A stretch of 64,000 nt of DNA, taken from Gautieria morchelliformis. Taxonomy: Eukaryota > Basidiomycota > Agaricomycetes > Gomphales > Gomphaceae. Location: contig WHVA01000332.1 in assembly GCA_015179125.1 (NCBI GenBank), positions 62,001-126,000 of the forward strand. Reading direction: 5' to 3'. The translations under genes were made by a program, and so were the position numbers. Shown here in pieces: positions 22,640 through 34,353 of this stretch. The notes under the pieces are model-generated. The model had not been told where the DNA came from and ran no database searches. It saw only the letters and a list, made by a program, of their open reading frames with translations. Each line of letters begins with the position of its first letter. The first letter of the stretch is position 1.

Positions 22640-23850
22640 GAGAAATTTAATTATAATTATACATTACCGCAGGTGCACTTTTGGTGCTTCACATTGCTGA
22701 GAAGTGCAGTGATGGTTGGAGTGTATGATAAAACCACATAGTTGGAAATGTTAGAATAAATGGGATAATTATATCACACTATTCTACAGTTTAACAAATG
22801 TCCAATGAATCTATTATCTGGAAGAAATAGTCAATGCATCAGTAACAGTGTCTGCCCTGGAAAGCAGGCACCTGGGCACTGGTCAGCAGAATATATTGCT
22901 ATGGAACTTATAGTACCATACAGGAACATCGGATACGATGGAAATCACAGTACATAGTCCTATCTATGGATGTACTGAATGGCTAAGAGAGGTGCAGAGA
23001 TGGCAATTCCCTTGCCAAGGGTGCTGCATAAATGCAGCACAGGAGACACAAGAAATCTTTTTCTATTCAATTCCCCTGACCAGCCCCACTGATTATGAGT
23101 TATATTTCATATTGATAGGGGGTTTGTATGCTGCTCCAAGGTCCCAGTTTAGATAGTTATCAGCAGGATCACTATCCCCATCTTTGTTCCTGCCCCACAG
23201 CTGTATGCAGCCTCCCCTTGTCATTCTCTAGTATTTCACCCCATTCTCTTACTATTTCAAATCCTAGTAGTTACCAAGATTTTAGTATAAATAGCTAGCA
23301 CAAATGTATGATAAAACAACCCAGAAAATACAGTTTTCACCCCTGAAGTGTCTGTAGACTTGTTTGATAGCTACAGGGCTTAGTTCTTGACTGTTTTCTC
23401 TAGTTCTTCATTGAGAGTCTACTACTATTGGTTACTATATGGTGACCCAAAAGTGAACACTTCAGGTCCACCATTTCTCTGTTCTTCTTCTCGGCTCGGT
23501 CACATGACCTACTCTGAGCGGTGATGCACTTGCTCCACCAAGCTTAGTCAGCATGCACATACATTGCGCACAGGGGTGCATGAAGGATACCCATCTCCCT
23601 GAGCAAACAGAATTCTTTTATTCTGATTCACCTAATCATATTCACAAGAGGAAACACACTGTGGCTACCCAGCATTGTAAATTCCTGCTGCATGTATTGG
23701 AAGGAAAAGGCCTGGTGGCACACTACCACAAGTTGGATAGTGTAATGGATTTCTGCAAATAGGGATGAGTGGGAGTGTAGGGAAACAGTGGTGAGATGAG
23801 ACACAAAGGACCTCTAAACCAAGGGAGTGAAAAACAGGTTTTACCACTGA
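22640..23850. other. Unassigned A+T-rich sequence with an LTR-like stretch
   Basis: No gene is recognised. Around 23150-23450 there is a TATA-like AGTATAAATAG, and a TGGTGACCCAAAAGTGAAC run at about 23442-23460 that resembles a primer-binding site, which hints at a decayed LTR edge. I cannot define both ends. Confidence 0.3.
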
Positions 23851-23859
23851 CTGCCATAA

Positions 23860-24290
23860 CACAGCCAAGACCATTTGGAAGTTGTTATATTGATGATTGG
23901 TTCAAACTCATGTCATGTCTCAGCTCTCCAAACTCTGCCTCATTAGCTGTCCTTTGGGACAAACTCTCTGTGTATGGACCTTAGCAAATCAGTTGGATGG
24001 GCATGTGGCTCTAATAGAGAGCTTCTTGATGTAGATGGAATGGACATTAGGCATGTGATCAAAAGAGAGGAGATAGGTGAGCAGGACAGACAGAGGATTG
24101 ACCAGCTGATGGCAATGAGGATGGCAGATGAAGCCTGGGGAGTGATAACTGCTGAAACCATAGCAGCATGCTGGAAACATGCAAAAATTGTGATCCCTCA
24201 AACTTTGGATTGCAGGCACCACCTTGCTGCCCCATACTGTAGTCATTGTCATTTCAGTCCAAAAGTCAATTGATTTGCTACAACAGGCCA
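23860..24290 (+). pseudogene. pogo/Tigger-type DDE transposase remnant
   Basis: The frame at 23974-24273 reads QRIDQLMAMRMADEAWGVIT followed by AETIAACWKHAKIVIP, the typical C-terminal end of fungal pogo/Tigger transposases (…AxxxAWxxVxxxTIxNCWxxAGI). The catalytic DDE part upstream cannot be read, and no terminal repeats were found. It is a decayed plain DNA transposon. Confidence 0.55.
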
Positions 24291-24728
24291 CCAATGACTA
24301 AGAACAAGATAAGAGCATGCAACAAATTGAAAGCAGAAGACATGGTTGCTGTGGAGGGAGAAACATTGACAGAAAAGTAGTGATGAGGGCTAATTGTGGA
24401 GCAAGCAATCACTGATGTTTCTCCTGAAAAAGCTGTGGAAGTGTGATGATGAAGACCACCCACCTCTCACGCCACCAGAGCAAGCCTTGCAAGCTGTAAG
24501 GGAACTGCAGTGCTATGCCTGAGCTCACAGTGGTGCAGAATGGGATGAGGCAGCCCAGCTGCTTCCAAAACTGACATTGCACCAACATCAAGAGGCACTT
24601 ATGGAATCAACCTTAAGATTCATTTACCAGTCATGTTGTTTAGAACAATCTAGAGAATATTTTAGACATTTTTTAGGATTTTTTCAAGGTAATTCAATGT
24701 GTTTTAACACCTTCACTATGATAATGCA

Positions 24729-26996
24729 TTATTTGGGGTCCGACTGTACGCAGGTTAAGGGATGGTCAGCCGCAAGTAAACCTTGTGCTTCTCGATGCAA
24801 TGAAATCGCCTCCTCCAGGTCTTCTTGTCGACCGTACAGCTTAAAACGTGTCGAGAGGGCAGTTGCGATCTCGCTGAGGGAGGTGGAACGGTCAGGATGC
24901 AGTGCCGGGCGCAGGTCGAGTGCTTCTCGATGCAATGAAATCGCCTCCTCCAGGTCTTCGTGTCGACCGTGAAGCTTAAACCGTGCCGAAAGCGCAATTG
25001 CGATGTTGTAGAGGGAGGAGGGTCTTCGTGTCGACCGGACTGCGCAAACCGCATCAAGAGTGCAGTTCCGATGTTGTTGAGGGAGGCGGATCGGACAGGA
25101 TGATGTCGCAGCTCGAGTGCTTCTTGATGCAATGAAATCCCCTCCTCCAGGTCTTCGCGTCGACTGTACTGCTTAAACCGTGTCAAGACCGCAACTGCCA
25201 GGTTGTTGAGGGAGGAGGATCGGGCAGGATGCGGTGCAGGTCGCAGCTCGAGTGCTTCTCGATGCAATGAAATCGCCTCATCCTGGTCTTCGCGTCGACC
25301 GTACTGCTTAAAACGTGTCGAGAGCGCAGCTGCAATCTCGCTGAGGGAGGTGGATCGATCAGGGTGCGGTGCAGGTCGCAGCTCGAGTGCTTCTCGATGC
25401 AATGAAATCGCCTCCTCCTGGTCTTCGCGTCGACCGTACTGGTTAAACCGTGTCAAGAGCGCAGCTGCAATCTCGCTGAGGGAGGTGGATCGATCAGGGT
25501 GCGGTGCAGGTCGCAGCTCGAGTGCTTCTCGATGCAATGAAATCGCCTCCTCCAGGTCTTCGTGTCGACCGTGAAGCTTAAACCGTGTCGAAAGCTCAGT
25601 TGCGACGTTGTAGAGGGAGGAGGATCGGCCAGGATGCGGCGCAGCTCGCAGCTCGAGTGCTTCTCGATGCAATGAAATCGCCTCCTCCAGGTCTTCGTGT
25701 CGACCGGACTGGTCAAACCGTGTACGTGAATCAATTGCGATGTTGTCGAGGGAGGTGGATCGGGCAGGATGCGGTGCAGGTCGCAGCTCGAGTGCTTCTC
25801 GATGCAATGAAATCCCCTCATCCAGGTCTTCGCGTCGACCGCACTGCTTAAAACGTGTCGAGAGCGCATGTGCGATGTTGTTGAGGGAGGCGGATCGGTC
25901 AGGATGCGGTGCAGGTCGCAGCTCGAGTGCTTCTCGATGCAATGAAATCCCCTCATCCAGGTCTTCGCGTCGACCGTACTGCTTAAACCGTGTCAAGAGC
26001 GCAGCTGCAATCTCTCTGAGAGAGGTGGATCGGTCAGGATGAGGTGCAGGTCGCAACTGGAGTGCTTCTCGATTCAATGAAATCCCCTCCTCCAGGTCTT
26101 CGCGTTGACAGTACAGCTTAAACCGTGTCGAGAGAGCAATTGCGATCTTGCTCAGGGAGGAGGATCGGTCAGGATGGGGTGCAGGTCGCAGCTCAAGTGC
26201 TTCTCGAAGCAATGAAATAGCCTCCTCCAGGTCTTCGCGTCGACCGTACAGCTTAAACCGTGTCGACAGCGCAAGTGCGATGTTGTTGAGGGAGGTGGAT
26301 CGGAGAGGATGCGGTGCAGGTCGCAGCTCGAGTGATTCTCGACGCAATGAAATCGCCTCCTCCAGGTCTTCGCGTCGACCGTACTGCGTAAACCGTGTCG
26401 AGAGCGCAGCTGCAATCTCGCCGAGGGAGGTGGATCGGCCAGGATGCGGCGCAGGTCGCAGCTCGAGTGCTTCTCGATGCATTGAAAGCCCCTCCTCCAG
26501 GTCTTCGCGTCGACCGTACTGCTTAAACCGTGTCAAGAGCGCAATTGCGATGTTGTAGAGGGAGGAGGATCGGTCAGGATGCGGCGTAGGTCGCAGCTCG
26601 AGTGATTCTCGATGCAATGAAATCGCCTCCTCCAGGTCTTCGTGTCGACCGTACTGCTTAAACCGTGTCGAGAGCGCAATTGCGATGTTGTTGAGGCAGG
26701 TGGATCGGAGAGGATGTGGTGCGGGTCGCAGGTGAAGTGCCTCTCGATAAACTGAAATCGTCAAATTCAAGTCTTCCTGTTCACCAGACTCGTTCAACCG
26801 TGTTCCAAGGGTGGCGAGGGAGATGGCTGGATCAGAATGCGGCACAGGCTCCAGAACAAGTGTTTCTCTGAACGATGAAATTGTGGCCTCAAGACCTTCC
26901 TGATGACTGCGTTCTATCCGACCGTCGGTGTCAGATGGAGCTGATGTCTCTGGCGGATCAGACGCTGCAACGGCGTGGCACGGGATGTTTTGTCAA
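24729..26996 (-). pseudogene. TPR array gene A, tandem 45-residue repeats, frame-broken
   Basis: On the minus strand a leader (TLVLEPVPHSDPAISLATLG) is followed by 13 tandem 45-residue (135-base) TPR units of the form DLEEAISLHREALELRPAPH + PDRSTSLNNIAIALSTRF + 4 variable residues + GRRE-like end. The four residues after TRF vary (KQYG, TQYG, KLYC, KQCG, DQSG, KLHG, NQYG, AQSG), as do residues 28-29 and 32-33, while the rest is nearly constant. A deletion of roughly 70 bases inside a repeat at about 25020 shifts the frame; two more units follow out of frame down to about 24729. There is no in-frame ATG before the array (the first usable codon is GTG at 26845), and a one-base difference from gene B upstream puts the N-terminus out of frame. 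Agaricomycete relatives are TPR-CHAT proteins with presumed surveillance roles. Confidence 0.8.
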
Positions 26997-27232
26997 CTAA
27001 GTAGCCAGTCTCGACATGGGTTTCCTGGGGAATCTGACCATCCTAATAGAACGCAGACGTTAGCGGAAACCTCTCAGAAAAGTCGCTGTGGCGTACAGGA
27101 TCGAGGTGATTTCGCAGGGTTAGTTCTGAGGCGGCGGGTGCCAAAGTGTTCTCATCCTGAATCATAAGTTGGACCTCAGTAACACAAATGTTCGGACAGT
27201 ACGTACTCTGAGTGGAATGTCGCTATTATAGT
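26997..27232. other. 236-base segment present in TPR gene A but not in gene B
   Basis: Gene B runs directly from TTGTCAAC to GGCGGCGTCCATGCC, whereas gene A has about 236 extra bases at this point. It could be an insertion, or an intron in the minus-strand sense (a TTAG end is present, but the donor is unclear). No coding resemblance. Confidence 0.45.
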
Positions 27233-28010
27233 CCATGCCAAGGTAGGAGGAGACGTGCAAGATACGCGCGTTCAATTGGACGTGTTATGTAATGATTTTA
27301 CGTAGGTTAGCGCTGGAGGCGAGCACCAAGAATAAAGTTTTCCAGGTTCGCAGGCGCTACATATTATGCTTCTGAGCGCACCTGCACAACAGCTGCCAGA
27401 AGTAGCTTGATTATACATGGAACAAGGGTACCTTTGGGCGCTTGCGACCAGCGGCAGCCGCAGTCTTGTAAAAGCAAGGGCTTGTCCGTCCAGCAGGCTG
27501 GCAGCGGTGAGAAGCGACTTCTCAGCTCGGGTCTGAAGATCCCTCTTCCAGCAAGTATGGTCTTTAAGCTTGGCCCCAAAACTTTACTTAGGCATACTCT
27601 TCAAGGCTTACTGTAACGCAGCTCACCAATTACCGCCGCGTCATACTTTGTTGAGCAAGTTGTGTTTCGTCATTGAACGAGCAGCAGTACATAGGACGAG
27701 ACCGTGCAAACTTGTGTCACAAGGTTGTCCTCACGCTTGTGGCAGGGTCCTCAGGCCTCTCTGTGCTACTAATGAAGTCCCGGAAGACTCGAGGTGGACC
27801 AAAAGTGATGGCAAGCAAGACCTATCTATCCACCGATCGCTTCCCTGTACGATGTATCCTGAGTCTTGGAGCCTTCGTCAGGAGCCAAAGATAAGTGGTG
27901 ACAGTGCAGGATGATCGTCTTGAAAGACAAACAATTTCTGCGTTTACGATTTGCAATTGGCGTCCCTAGCTGGGGCAGCAGCTTGATGGGCACTCGCTGC
28001 AATTGATAGA
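27233..28010. other. Upstream region of TPR gene A and spacer
   Basis: 27233-27420 is similar to 31451-31626 upstream of gene B (shared words include GAGCGCACCTGCACAAC and GCTGCCAGAAGTAG), so the duplicated unit included the 5' flank. The rest shows no gene. Confidence 0.55.
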
Positions 28011-29120
28011 TAACCGAGGGGTTCGGTAACATACCATTATCAATCATTTTGGAATGGATTTTCCACGGGAGTTCGACTTCAGCAATAGAGTAGGCATGCG
28101 AGGTACAGTACCACCACATACCGTGGCATTTGCGGTGAATTTCCTTGCACTCTGGATCCCATCCTGATCCTTTCCTAGGATAATAGCAGCACGAGTAGGT
28201 GAGCGTCGTTCAGACGCGACAGATAATCTCCCCATGCAGCACAGCGACCTAGCTATCTTCATTCCCACCCTAGTCTCGCTATGCATGTGCAATACAGACC
28301 AGGTCCTGTGCAGTGACATATCCACCTGATACCGCACTTGGGGTGAATGTCGTAGCAACGATGCGCTCAGCCCAGAGTCCACCAGGCGCGCTCCTCTGGG
28401 GTGCGGTAGCACCACGTACTAGCGGTAGCAGTGATGCCAGTCGTGTCAATTCCCGCCAGGCGTGCCCAGACATGCAGCCAGCATCCAGCAGTCGGTTCAA
28501 CCCCATCGGAGCGAACGACACGCTCGTGCAAAGCCGACCAGTCGGACAGCCCTTTGCTTTCGGGGTACCAGGCCATGGCTGCAAAATCAGAGTCGCGGAC
28601 AGCTACAATTGCACCGGGTTTGGCGACGCGGACCATCTCACGCAGGCCTGTACGGGATCCCCGACGGGCATGAGGACCTGGTGGGCATGAACGACATCGA
28701 ACGTACCGTCAGGGAAATCAAGCCAATTCACATCGCCAACAACAAATTCAATGTTTGTCAACCCACGCTGGGCGGCCGTGCTCCGAGCCTGCGTAAGGAC
28801 TTCAGGCGCATATTCGAGGGCGGTGACATGTCCCTTGGGGGCAAGCTCGGCAGTGATTGTACCAGGCCCACAGCCTACGTCAAGTATTCTCATACCCGGG
28901 AGAAGAGAGGAGATATCCGGCTGAGTTGGCGGCGGTGCGCCAGGTGTGCACACGCACTGAAGAATCGTGGTGTCCGTAAGTGTAGGAAGCCGTTTCCTTC
29001 CGCATAGTCGAGCGTGAGGGATGTGTAGCTTGACAGAGCTTTTGGTACGTAAGTGGTTTCTTATTTGTAGACACAGTGGGCCAGATTTGCGGGGAATCAT
29101 CAAGCGGATATGTATCTGCG
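28011..29120 (-). pseudogene. Decayed second copy of the SAM methyltransferase
   Basis: This is a duplicate of 12570-13675. Recognisable are YTYGHHDSSVRVHTWRTAAN, MRILDVGCGPGTITAELAPK, EYAPEVLTQARSTAAQRGLT and AMAWYPESKGLSDWSALHER. Compared with the intact copy it carries 5-base deletions near 28378 and near 28907, a 1-base deletion near 28643, a 9-base in-frame deletion near 28845, and substitutions at the C-terminal end. Three of these shift the frame, so it cannot make the full enzyme. It lies between the two TPR arrays on the same strand, which suggests a block rearrangement joined these families. Confidence 0.85.
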
Positions 29121-29643
29121 TAAACATACCGGTAAGGTATTTTCTGCATGCCGCGAGAGGACCTAACCTAAGGCCTGCCTGTGTAGAATATCGACACACC
29201 TAAACGAAACTCAACGTTCAACGCTGGGAGCGGGATAGTTTCGGACATCAAGGTGATTTACAGTTCGAACGACGCTGATATATTTTGAGAGAAGACAAAA
29301 TCGAACTAGAGCAGTACTAGACGACAACATGCATCAACAGGCTTTAGATTGTACGGTACAATACGTATAGCTGGCGCATACATGTCGCCGGCATCGAGTA
29401 GCCGCTTCACGGCTCGCGTACTGTATCCATCCTAAGGGTAAGGCGAAGGGATGGGTGCTCGACGGACATCCCGATGGGTAAGGCACAGGGGTAGGTGATA
29501 GTGTATAGGAGTGATGAGTGCGGCTCGTGTATGTTGGATCATTTGTGTCGTGAAAATGGATGAGGTGGTTGACACTCACTGTGTGTACTTGGCTACTCGC
29601 ATGTGCATCTGACTCGTGTGCCTCGGCTCGACTCGTAGTTTAT
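29121..29643. other. Spacer downstream of TPR gene B
   Basis: No gene or repeat recognised. Confidence 0.5.
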
Positions 29644-31478
29644 GCATGTGTGTGGGACTCTTGTGTGGTCTCGGCTCGGGCTCGGGCGTGGTGAAGGACT
29701 CGATGATGAAATGAAATCGCCTCGTCCAGGTCTTCCTATCGACCGGACGCGTCAAACCGTGTCCGTAAATCAGCTGCGATGTTGTTGCGGGAGGTGGATC
29801 GGCCAGGATGCGCTGCCGCGAGCAGCTCGAGTGCTTCTCGATACAATGAAATCGCCTCAGCCAGGTCTTCCTGTCGACCGCACGCCTCAAACCGTGTCCG
29901 TAAGGCAGCTGCGATGATATGGAGGGAGGTGGATCGCTCAGGATGCGGTGCCGGGAGCAGCTCGAGTGCTTCTCGATACGATGAAATCGCATCGTCCAGG
30001 TCTTCCTGTCGACCGGACGCGTCAAACCGTGTCCGTAAATCAGCTGCGATGTTGTTGCGGGAGGTGGATCGGCCAGGATGCGCTGCCGCGAGCAGCTCGA
30101 GTGCTTCTCGATACAATGAAATCGCCTCAGCCAGGTCTTCCTGTCGACCGCACGCCTCAAACCGTGTCCGTAAGGCAGCTGCGATGATATGGAGGGAGGT
30201 GGATCGCTCAGGATGCGGTGCCGGGAGCAGCTCGAGTGCTTCTCGATACGATGAAATCGCATCGTCCAGGTCTTCCTGTCGACCGGACGCGTCAAACCGG
30301 GTCACTAAAGCAGCTGCGATGTTGTTGAGGGAGGTGGATCGGCCAGGATGCGGTGCAGGTCGCAGCTCGAGCGCTTCTCGATGCAGTGAAATCGCATCGT
30401 CCAGGTCTTCGTGTCGACCGGACGCGTCAAACCGGGTCACTAAAGCAGCTGCGATGTTGTTGAGGGAGATGGATCGGTCAGGATGCAGTGCCGGGAGCAG
30501 CTCGAGTGCTTCTCCATACAATGAAATCGCCCCCTCCACGTCTTCGTGTCGACCGGACTGCTCAAACCGTGTCCATAAATGGCTTGCGAGGTCATTGAGG
30601 GAGGAGGATCGGAGAGAATGCGGTGCCGGGAGCAGCTCGAGTGCTTCTCGATGCAATGAAATCGCCTCTTCCAGGTCTTTCTGTCGACAGGACTGCTTAG
30701 ATCGTGTCGAGAGCGCAATTGCGAGGTTGCTGAGGGAGATGGAACGGTCAGGATGCGGTGCCGGGAGCAGCTCGAGTGCTCCTCGATACAATGAAATTGC
30801 CTCATCCAGGTCTTCCTGTCGACCGCATGCCTCAAACCGTGTCCGTAAAGCAGCTGCGATGTTGTTGAGAGAGACGGATCGGTCAGGATGCGGTGCCGGG
30901 AGCAGCTCGAGTGCTTCTCGATACAATGAAATCACTCCTCCACGTCATCGTGTCGACCGGACTGCTCAAACCGTGTCCATAAATCACTTGCGAGGTTGTT
31001 GAGGGAGGAGGATCGGAGAGGATGCGGCGCAGGGTGCAGCTTGAGTGCTTCTCGATTCAATGAAATCCCTTCCTCCAGGTCTTCGTGTCGACCAGACTGC
31101 TTAAACAGTGTAGAGAGCGGAACTGCGACGTTGTTGAAGGAGGAGGATCGCCCGGGATGCGGTGCCGGTCGCCGGCTCGAGTGCCTGTCGATAAAGTGAA
31201 ATTGTGAAATTCAAGTCTTCCTGTTTACCAGACTCGTTAAATCGTGTTCCAAGGGTGGCGAGGGAGATGGCTGGATCAGAAGGCGGCGCAAGTTCCAGAA
31301 CAAGTGTTTCTCTGATCAATGAAATTGTGGCCTCCAGAGCTTCCTGATGACCGCGTTCTATCCGATCGTCGGTGTCAGATGGAGCTGATGTCTCTGGCGG
31401 ATCAGACGCTGCGGCTGCGTCCCGCTGGGATGTCTTGTCAACGGCGGCGTCCATGCCAAGGTGTGAGGGGACGTCCAA
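29644..31478 (-). pseudogene. TPR array gene B, paralogue of gene A, frame-broken
   Basis: The ATG at 31478 opens MDVPSHLGMDAAVDKTSQRD, followed by a leader HQEALEATISLIRETLVLEL and SLATLGTRFNESGKQEDL. The frame is lost after the first repeat (~31150) and changes again near 30935; then 9-10 units run in one frame from about 30935 to 29736, with the form DLDDAISSYREALELLPAPH + PERSTSLHIIAAALRTRF + variable EACG/DASG/EQSG/KQSC. At 29738 one base (CAG to TAG relative to the sister repeats) ends that frame; beyond it about 30 residues remain before the next stop at 29644. No CHAT domain follows. Two adjacent units were duplicated very recently (see the 270-base duplication). It is a relic on present evidence, though introns could hide part of the breakage. 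Confidence 0.8.
29739..30299. repeat. Very recent 270-base duplication inside TPR gene B
   Basis: 29739-30029 equals 30009-30299 base for base by eye (291 bases at an offset of 270, i.e. two 135-base TPR units). Neighbouring units differ at many positions, so this copy event is much younger than the array. Confidence 0.9.
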
Positions 31479-33136
31479 GATTGTTCAATTGGATGTGTTA
31501 TGTAATTATTTTACGTTCAAGTTAGTCGCTGGAGACGACCGGCTGAAGAATATTCTCCAGGTTCGTCATGCGCTATCCAACAGAGCGCACCTGCACAACT
31601 GCTGCCAGAAGTAGGTAACTTGATTATTTTCCATCCAACAGTCTTTGTAGCAGAGAGTGCGGTGCCCGACCATGGGTAGCTTTGGGCGTTCCTTGCACAA
31701 GCGGCGACTATATGTTATCACATTTAGATAGATCCAGACATACATACTATGTACTCATTGAGGATATAGCTTCAGTTACGACCATTTACATCCACACAAC
31801 CGAGCCGCTCAAACCCCAGTTACACTCTACTGGCTCAGAGCACATCTTAAAGATGTATCTCTGCACAATCCAAATATCTTCTAGCACCTGCAGGAAATAC
31901 GCCAGACAGGATTCCAATTACATAGTATACTAATGTAGAGTCTAACCAATAATAAAAATATAACCAATAATAGAGATATTACTCGTCTCCTTCTGACCTT
32001 TGACTCCCTTTGCAGTCGTGTGCAAACATTGTCTGTGCCTGACCTCCCACCCCTTTTCCCTTTCCAGGTCCTCGGCTCTTTTATTCGGCCCTTCCCTCTC
32101 CTGATCTGTTCTCTACCTCCCATCCCTTTCCCTTTTCCAGCTAAGCGGCCTGTGTCACCTTTCCTCTCCGGTTTCTCCATTGCATGCCGGAGAGCCTTCG
32201 CTGGCTGGTCGGTAGTGAAAGTGCTCTACCGAGGCGTTCTCTCGGTAGTTGTGGATGCCAATGGTCGTCCTACCACCTTAATCACCTATCCACCCATGTA
32301 GTGACTAGGCATGTGCCACGGTCCTACATCACTCTCGGCCCATCACTTGGCTAGGGGTGTGGCACCGGAGGAAACGTGTCAGACATCTGACCTCATGGTG
32401 GCTGAACAAACTGGATGGTATGACATCATTGGCAGCCAATGCGATACAACCTCGGCCTTTGTCGTTTACGACCGACCTTGTCATTTGGTTTTCTCTCCGC
32501 ATCCTGTTCCTGGAGCCTTCAGTGGCAGGTTCCAGCTGAATGTCCGGTTGCGAGCTATCCCATTCCCGGTTGTGGATACAGCAAAGACAGGGATGATGAT
32601 GTCATGGCTGAAAAAACTGTGGGATGATGATGTTCCTGGCATGGCTGGCTGAACAAACTAAATGGTGTCTCGTCCACAGAGGATGCAAGCCTTACATTTG
32701 CCCTTAGGATCTTCTTCTTCCCATCCCCTCCACCCCCCCCTCATTTCCAACTTTTTCTTTGACTGTACTGTGTCCCTCAGTGGAGGTAACTGTCAAAGTT
32801 CTGTCGTGCCAGCTTCCAACAACCAGACATGGCATTGCTACTACATGGCCTGTGCACCTGTGCGACGGTCACATCCTCTGTTTCCACAGCCCCTACATTT
32901 CCACCAAGACCAAAGGCAACCTCAAATGGCTCTATCATTTCCAAGGATGCAACAGCATGGTCAGCAGTGTCCCCATGAGCTGGTCCATCTCCAAATGGCT
33001 GGGCCAAGACACCTACCACATCCACTATCTTGGGGCCATTGCCTTGCTTGAGTCCTATTTCTAGTGGGGAGCCACATGCTAATGGCCGTGATGCTTTGGT
33101 TGCTAGCCTTATAATCACCTGTTACGTTTTATAGCT
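31479..33136. other. Upstream region of TPR gene B and unassigned sequence
   Basis: The first 150 bases match the upstream region of gene A. The remainder has only short frames without recognisable families (for example 32311-32652 and 32759-33064). Pyrimidine-rich tracts occur around 32040-32180 and 32700-32760. Confidence 0.4.
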
Positions 33137-33640
33137 ATGGCACGGCAGCTTCTTATGTGTCCGCCTGAAAAGGAGATACAGCTAAAGGAGCTCACTATGG
33201 AGAATGCAACCGTCAATGTCTACACTTCATGGGGCAGAGCTTTACACTGGTCAATCTTGAATGGAAGAAGACATAGCTATGTGTATGCTGATTGCAGAGA
33301 AACTGCAATCTCAGGTGCAAGATTGGGGGAGAGAGAAAACAGAGGCCCTGAGTAGGCATGCAGAGCAAACTGTATGAGAAAGGTTCAAATCTAAAGGAGC
33401 CGTGGGGATCGTGAATCTCCGACATGACTTCTTCAGGGCACTTGCTGAGGATGGCGCTAATATGGAGGAACACATATGCAAGCTCCGTGGCATTCAACAG
33501 GAACTGAATGTGTGGGGGCATTACATCAGTGACATGGAGTTCTTGAACACGCTACTGATATCATTGCCAAACTCTTGGTCAGCATTCATTATTGCAGTTA
33601 ATGCCAGCGGAGCCCATAAAGGTTCACTAATAAGATAGCC
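33137..33640 (+). mobile_element. Copia gag fragment
   Basis: The frame at 33402-33640 resembles a UBN2-type copia gag (LRHDFFRALAEDGANMEEHI, NTLLISLPNSWSAF). The less clear frame just before it may be the gag N-terminus. No LTRs or pol are attached, so it is a fossil fragment. Confidence 0.6.
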
Positions 33641-34350
33641 TGCGTGAAACAGTCATTCTGCTGTGGATGGTCTATAACACAGTCGTTTGAGGCAATGAGA
33701 CTGAACAACCAGTGACTGGATAACTGACTTAGTGTAGCTTGACTTCTTGATATGAAACATGTGGGTCCTAACTTGTGGCCATGACATGTGACAGTGGCAG
33801 TGTCCTGTGACAAAGCCTCGACTTGGTGCCCTAAGAGGTGGGACTTGACTTAGACTTGAGAGAGAACTGACTTGAGCAATAGACTAATACTTGTCTTGAC
33901 TTGATTATTGTACAGACACATTGAGCCTTTATATACACAACCCCAAGCTACAATGAAGTCAGAACGATGCAAGACAATGCGATGGAGTAGGTAAGGGGCT
34001 GACTGAGCAGTCTGAGTCAGTGTGAGAGCACAAAGTACAAAAGGGGAAACAATGGAGAGATGACAATAGCGAAAGTAAGCGAGTATGTGTTGAATAGGGG
34101 TAATGAGTCATTAAAGTATGGAGAATGAGTAATAAAAGATTGAAAGATAGAACAATGGTGAGTAATGATGGGAAAGAACTAGCAAGAAAGGAAACTGAGT
34201 GAGTCATGCAATAAAGAAATGAGTCATAAAATGAGTCATATAAAAGAACACAGGAGTAGTCCACCAATCCAAAGTCATATGCTTATCGATCTTCTCCAAG
34301 TTGAGTCAGAGACTGAGTCGAATGGACTGAGTCATGAGGGGCAGGATGAT
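33641..34350. other. Unassigned repeat-like stretch rich in TGAGTCA words
   Basis: TGAGTCA/GAGTCA words recur about ten times between 34010 and 34340, and CTTGACTT words recur at 33730-33900. A TATA-like TTTATATACAC lies at about 33930. It looks like LTR or leader debris, without definable ends. Confidence 0.35.
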
Positions 34351-34353
34351 GAA

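Noticed and set aside
24755-26845. A CRISPR-like regular array
   Set aside because: The 135-base periodicity is coding TPR repeats. There are no short direct repeats with unique spacers, and the genome is eukaryotic.
29779-31002. A 407-residue plus-strand frame across TPR gene B
   Set aside because: It is the mirror of a periodic minus-strand TPR array: Ser/Arg-rich repeats with a 45-residue period. It is a shadow; the minus-strand frame has the TPR consensus.
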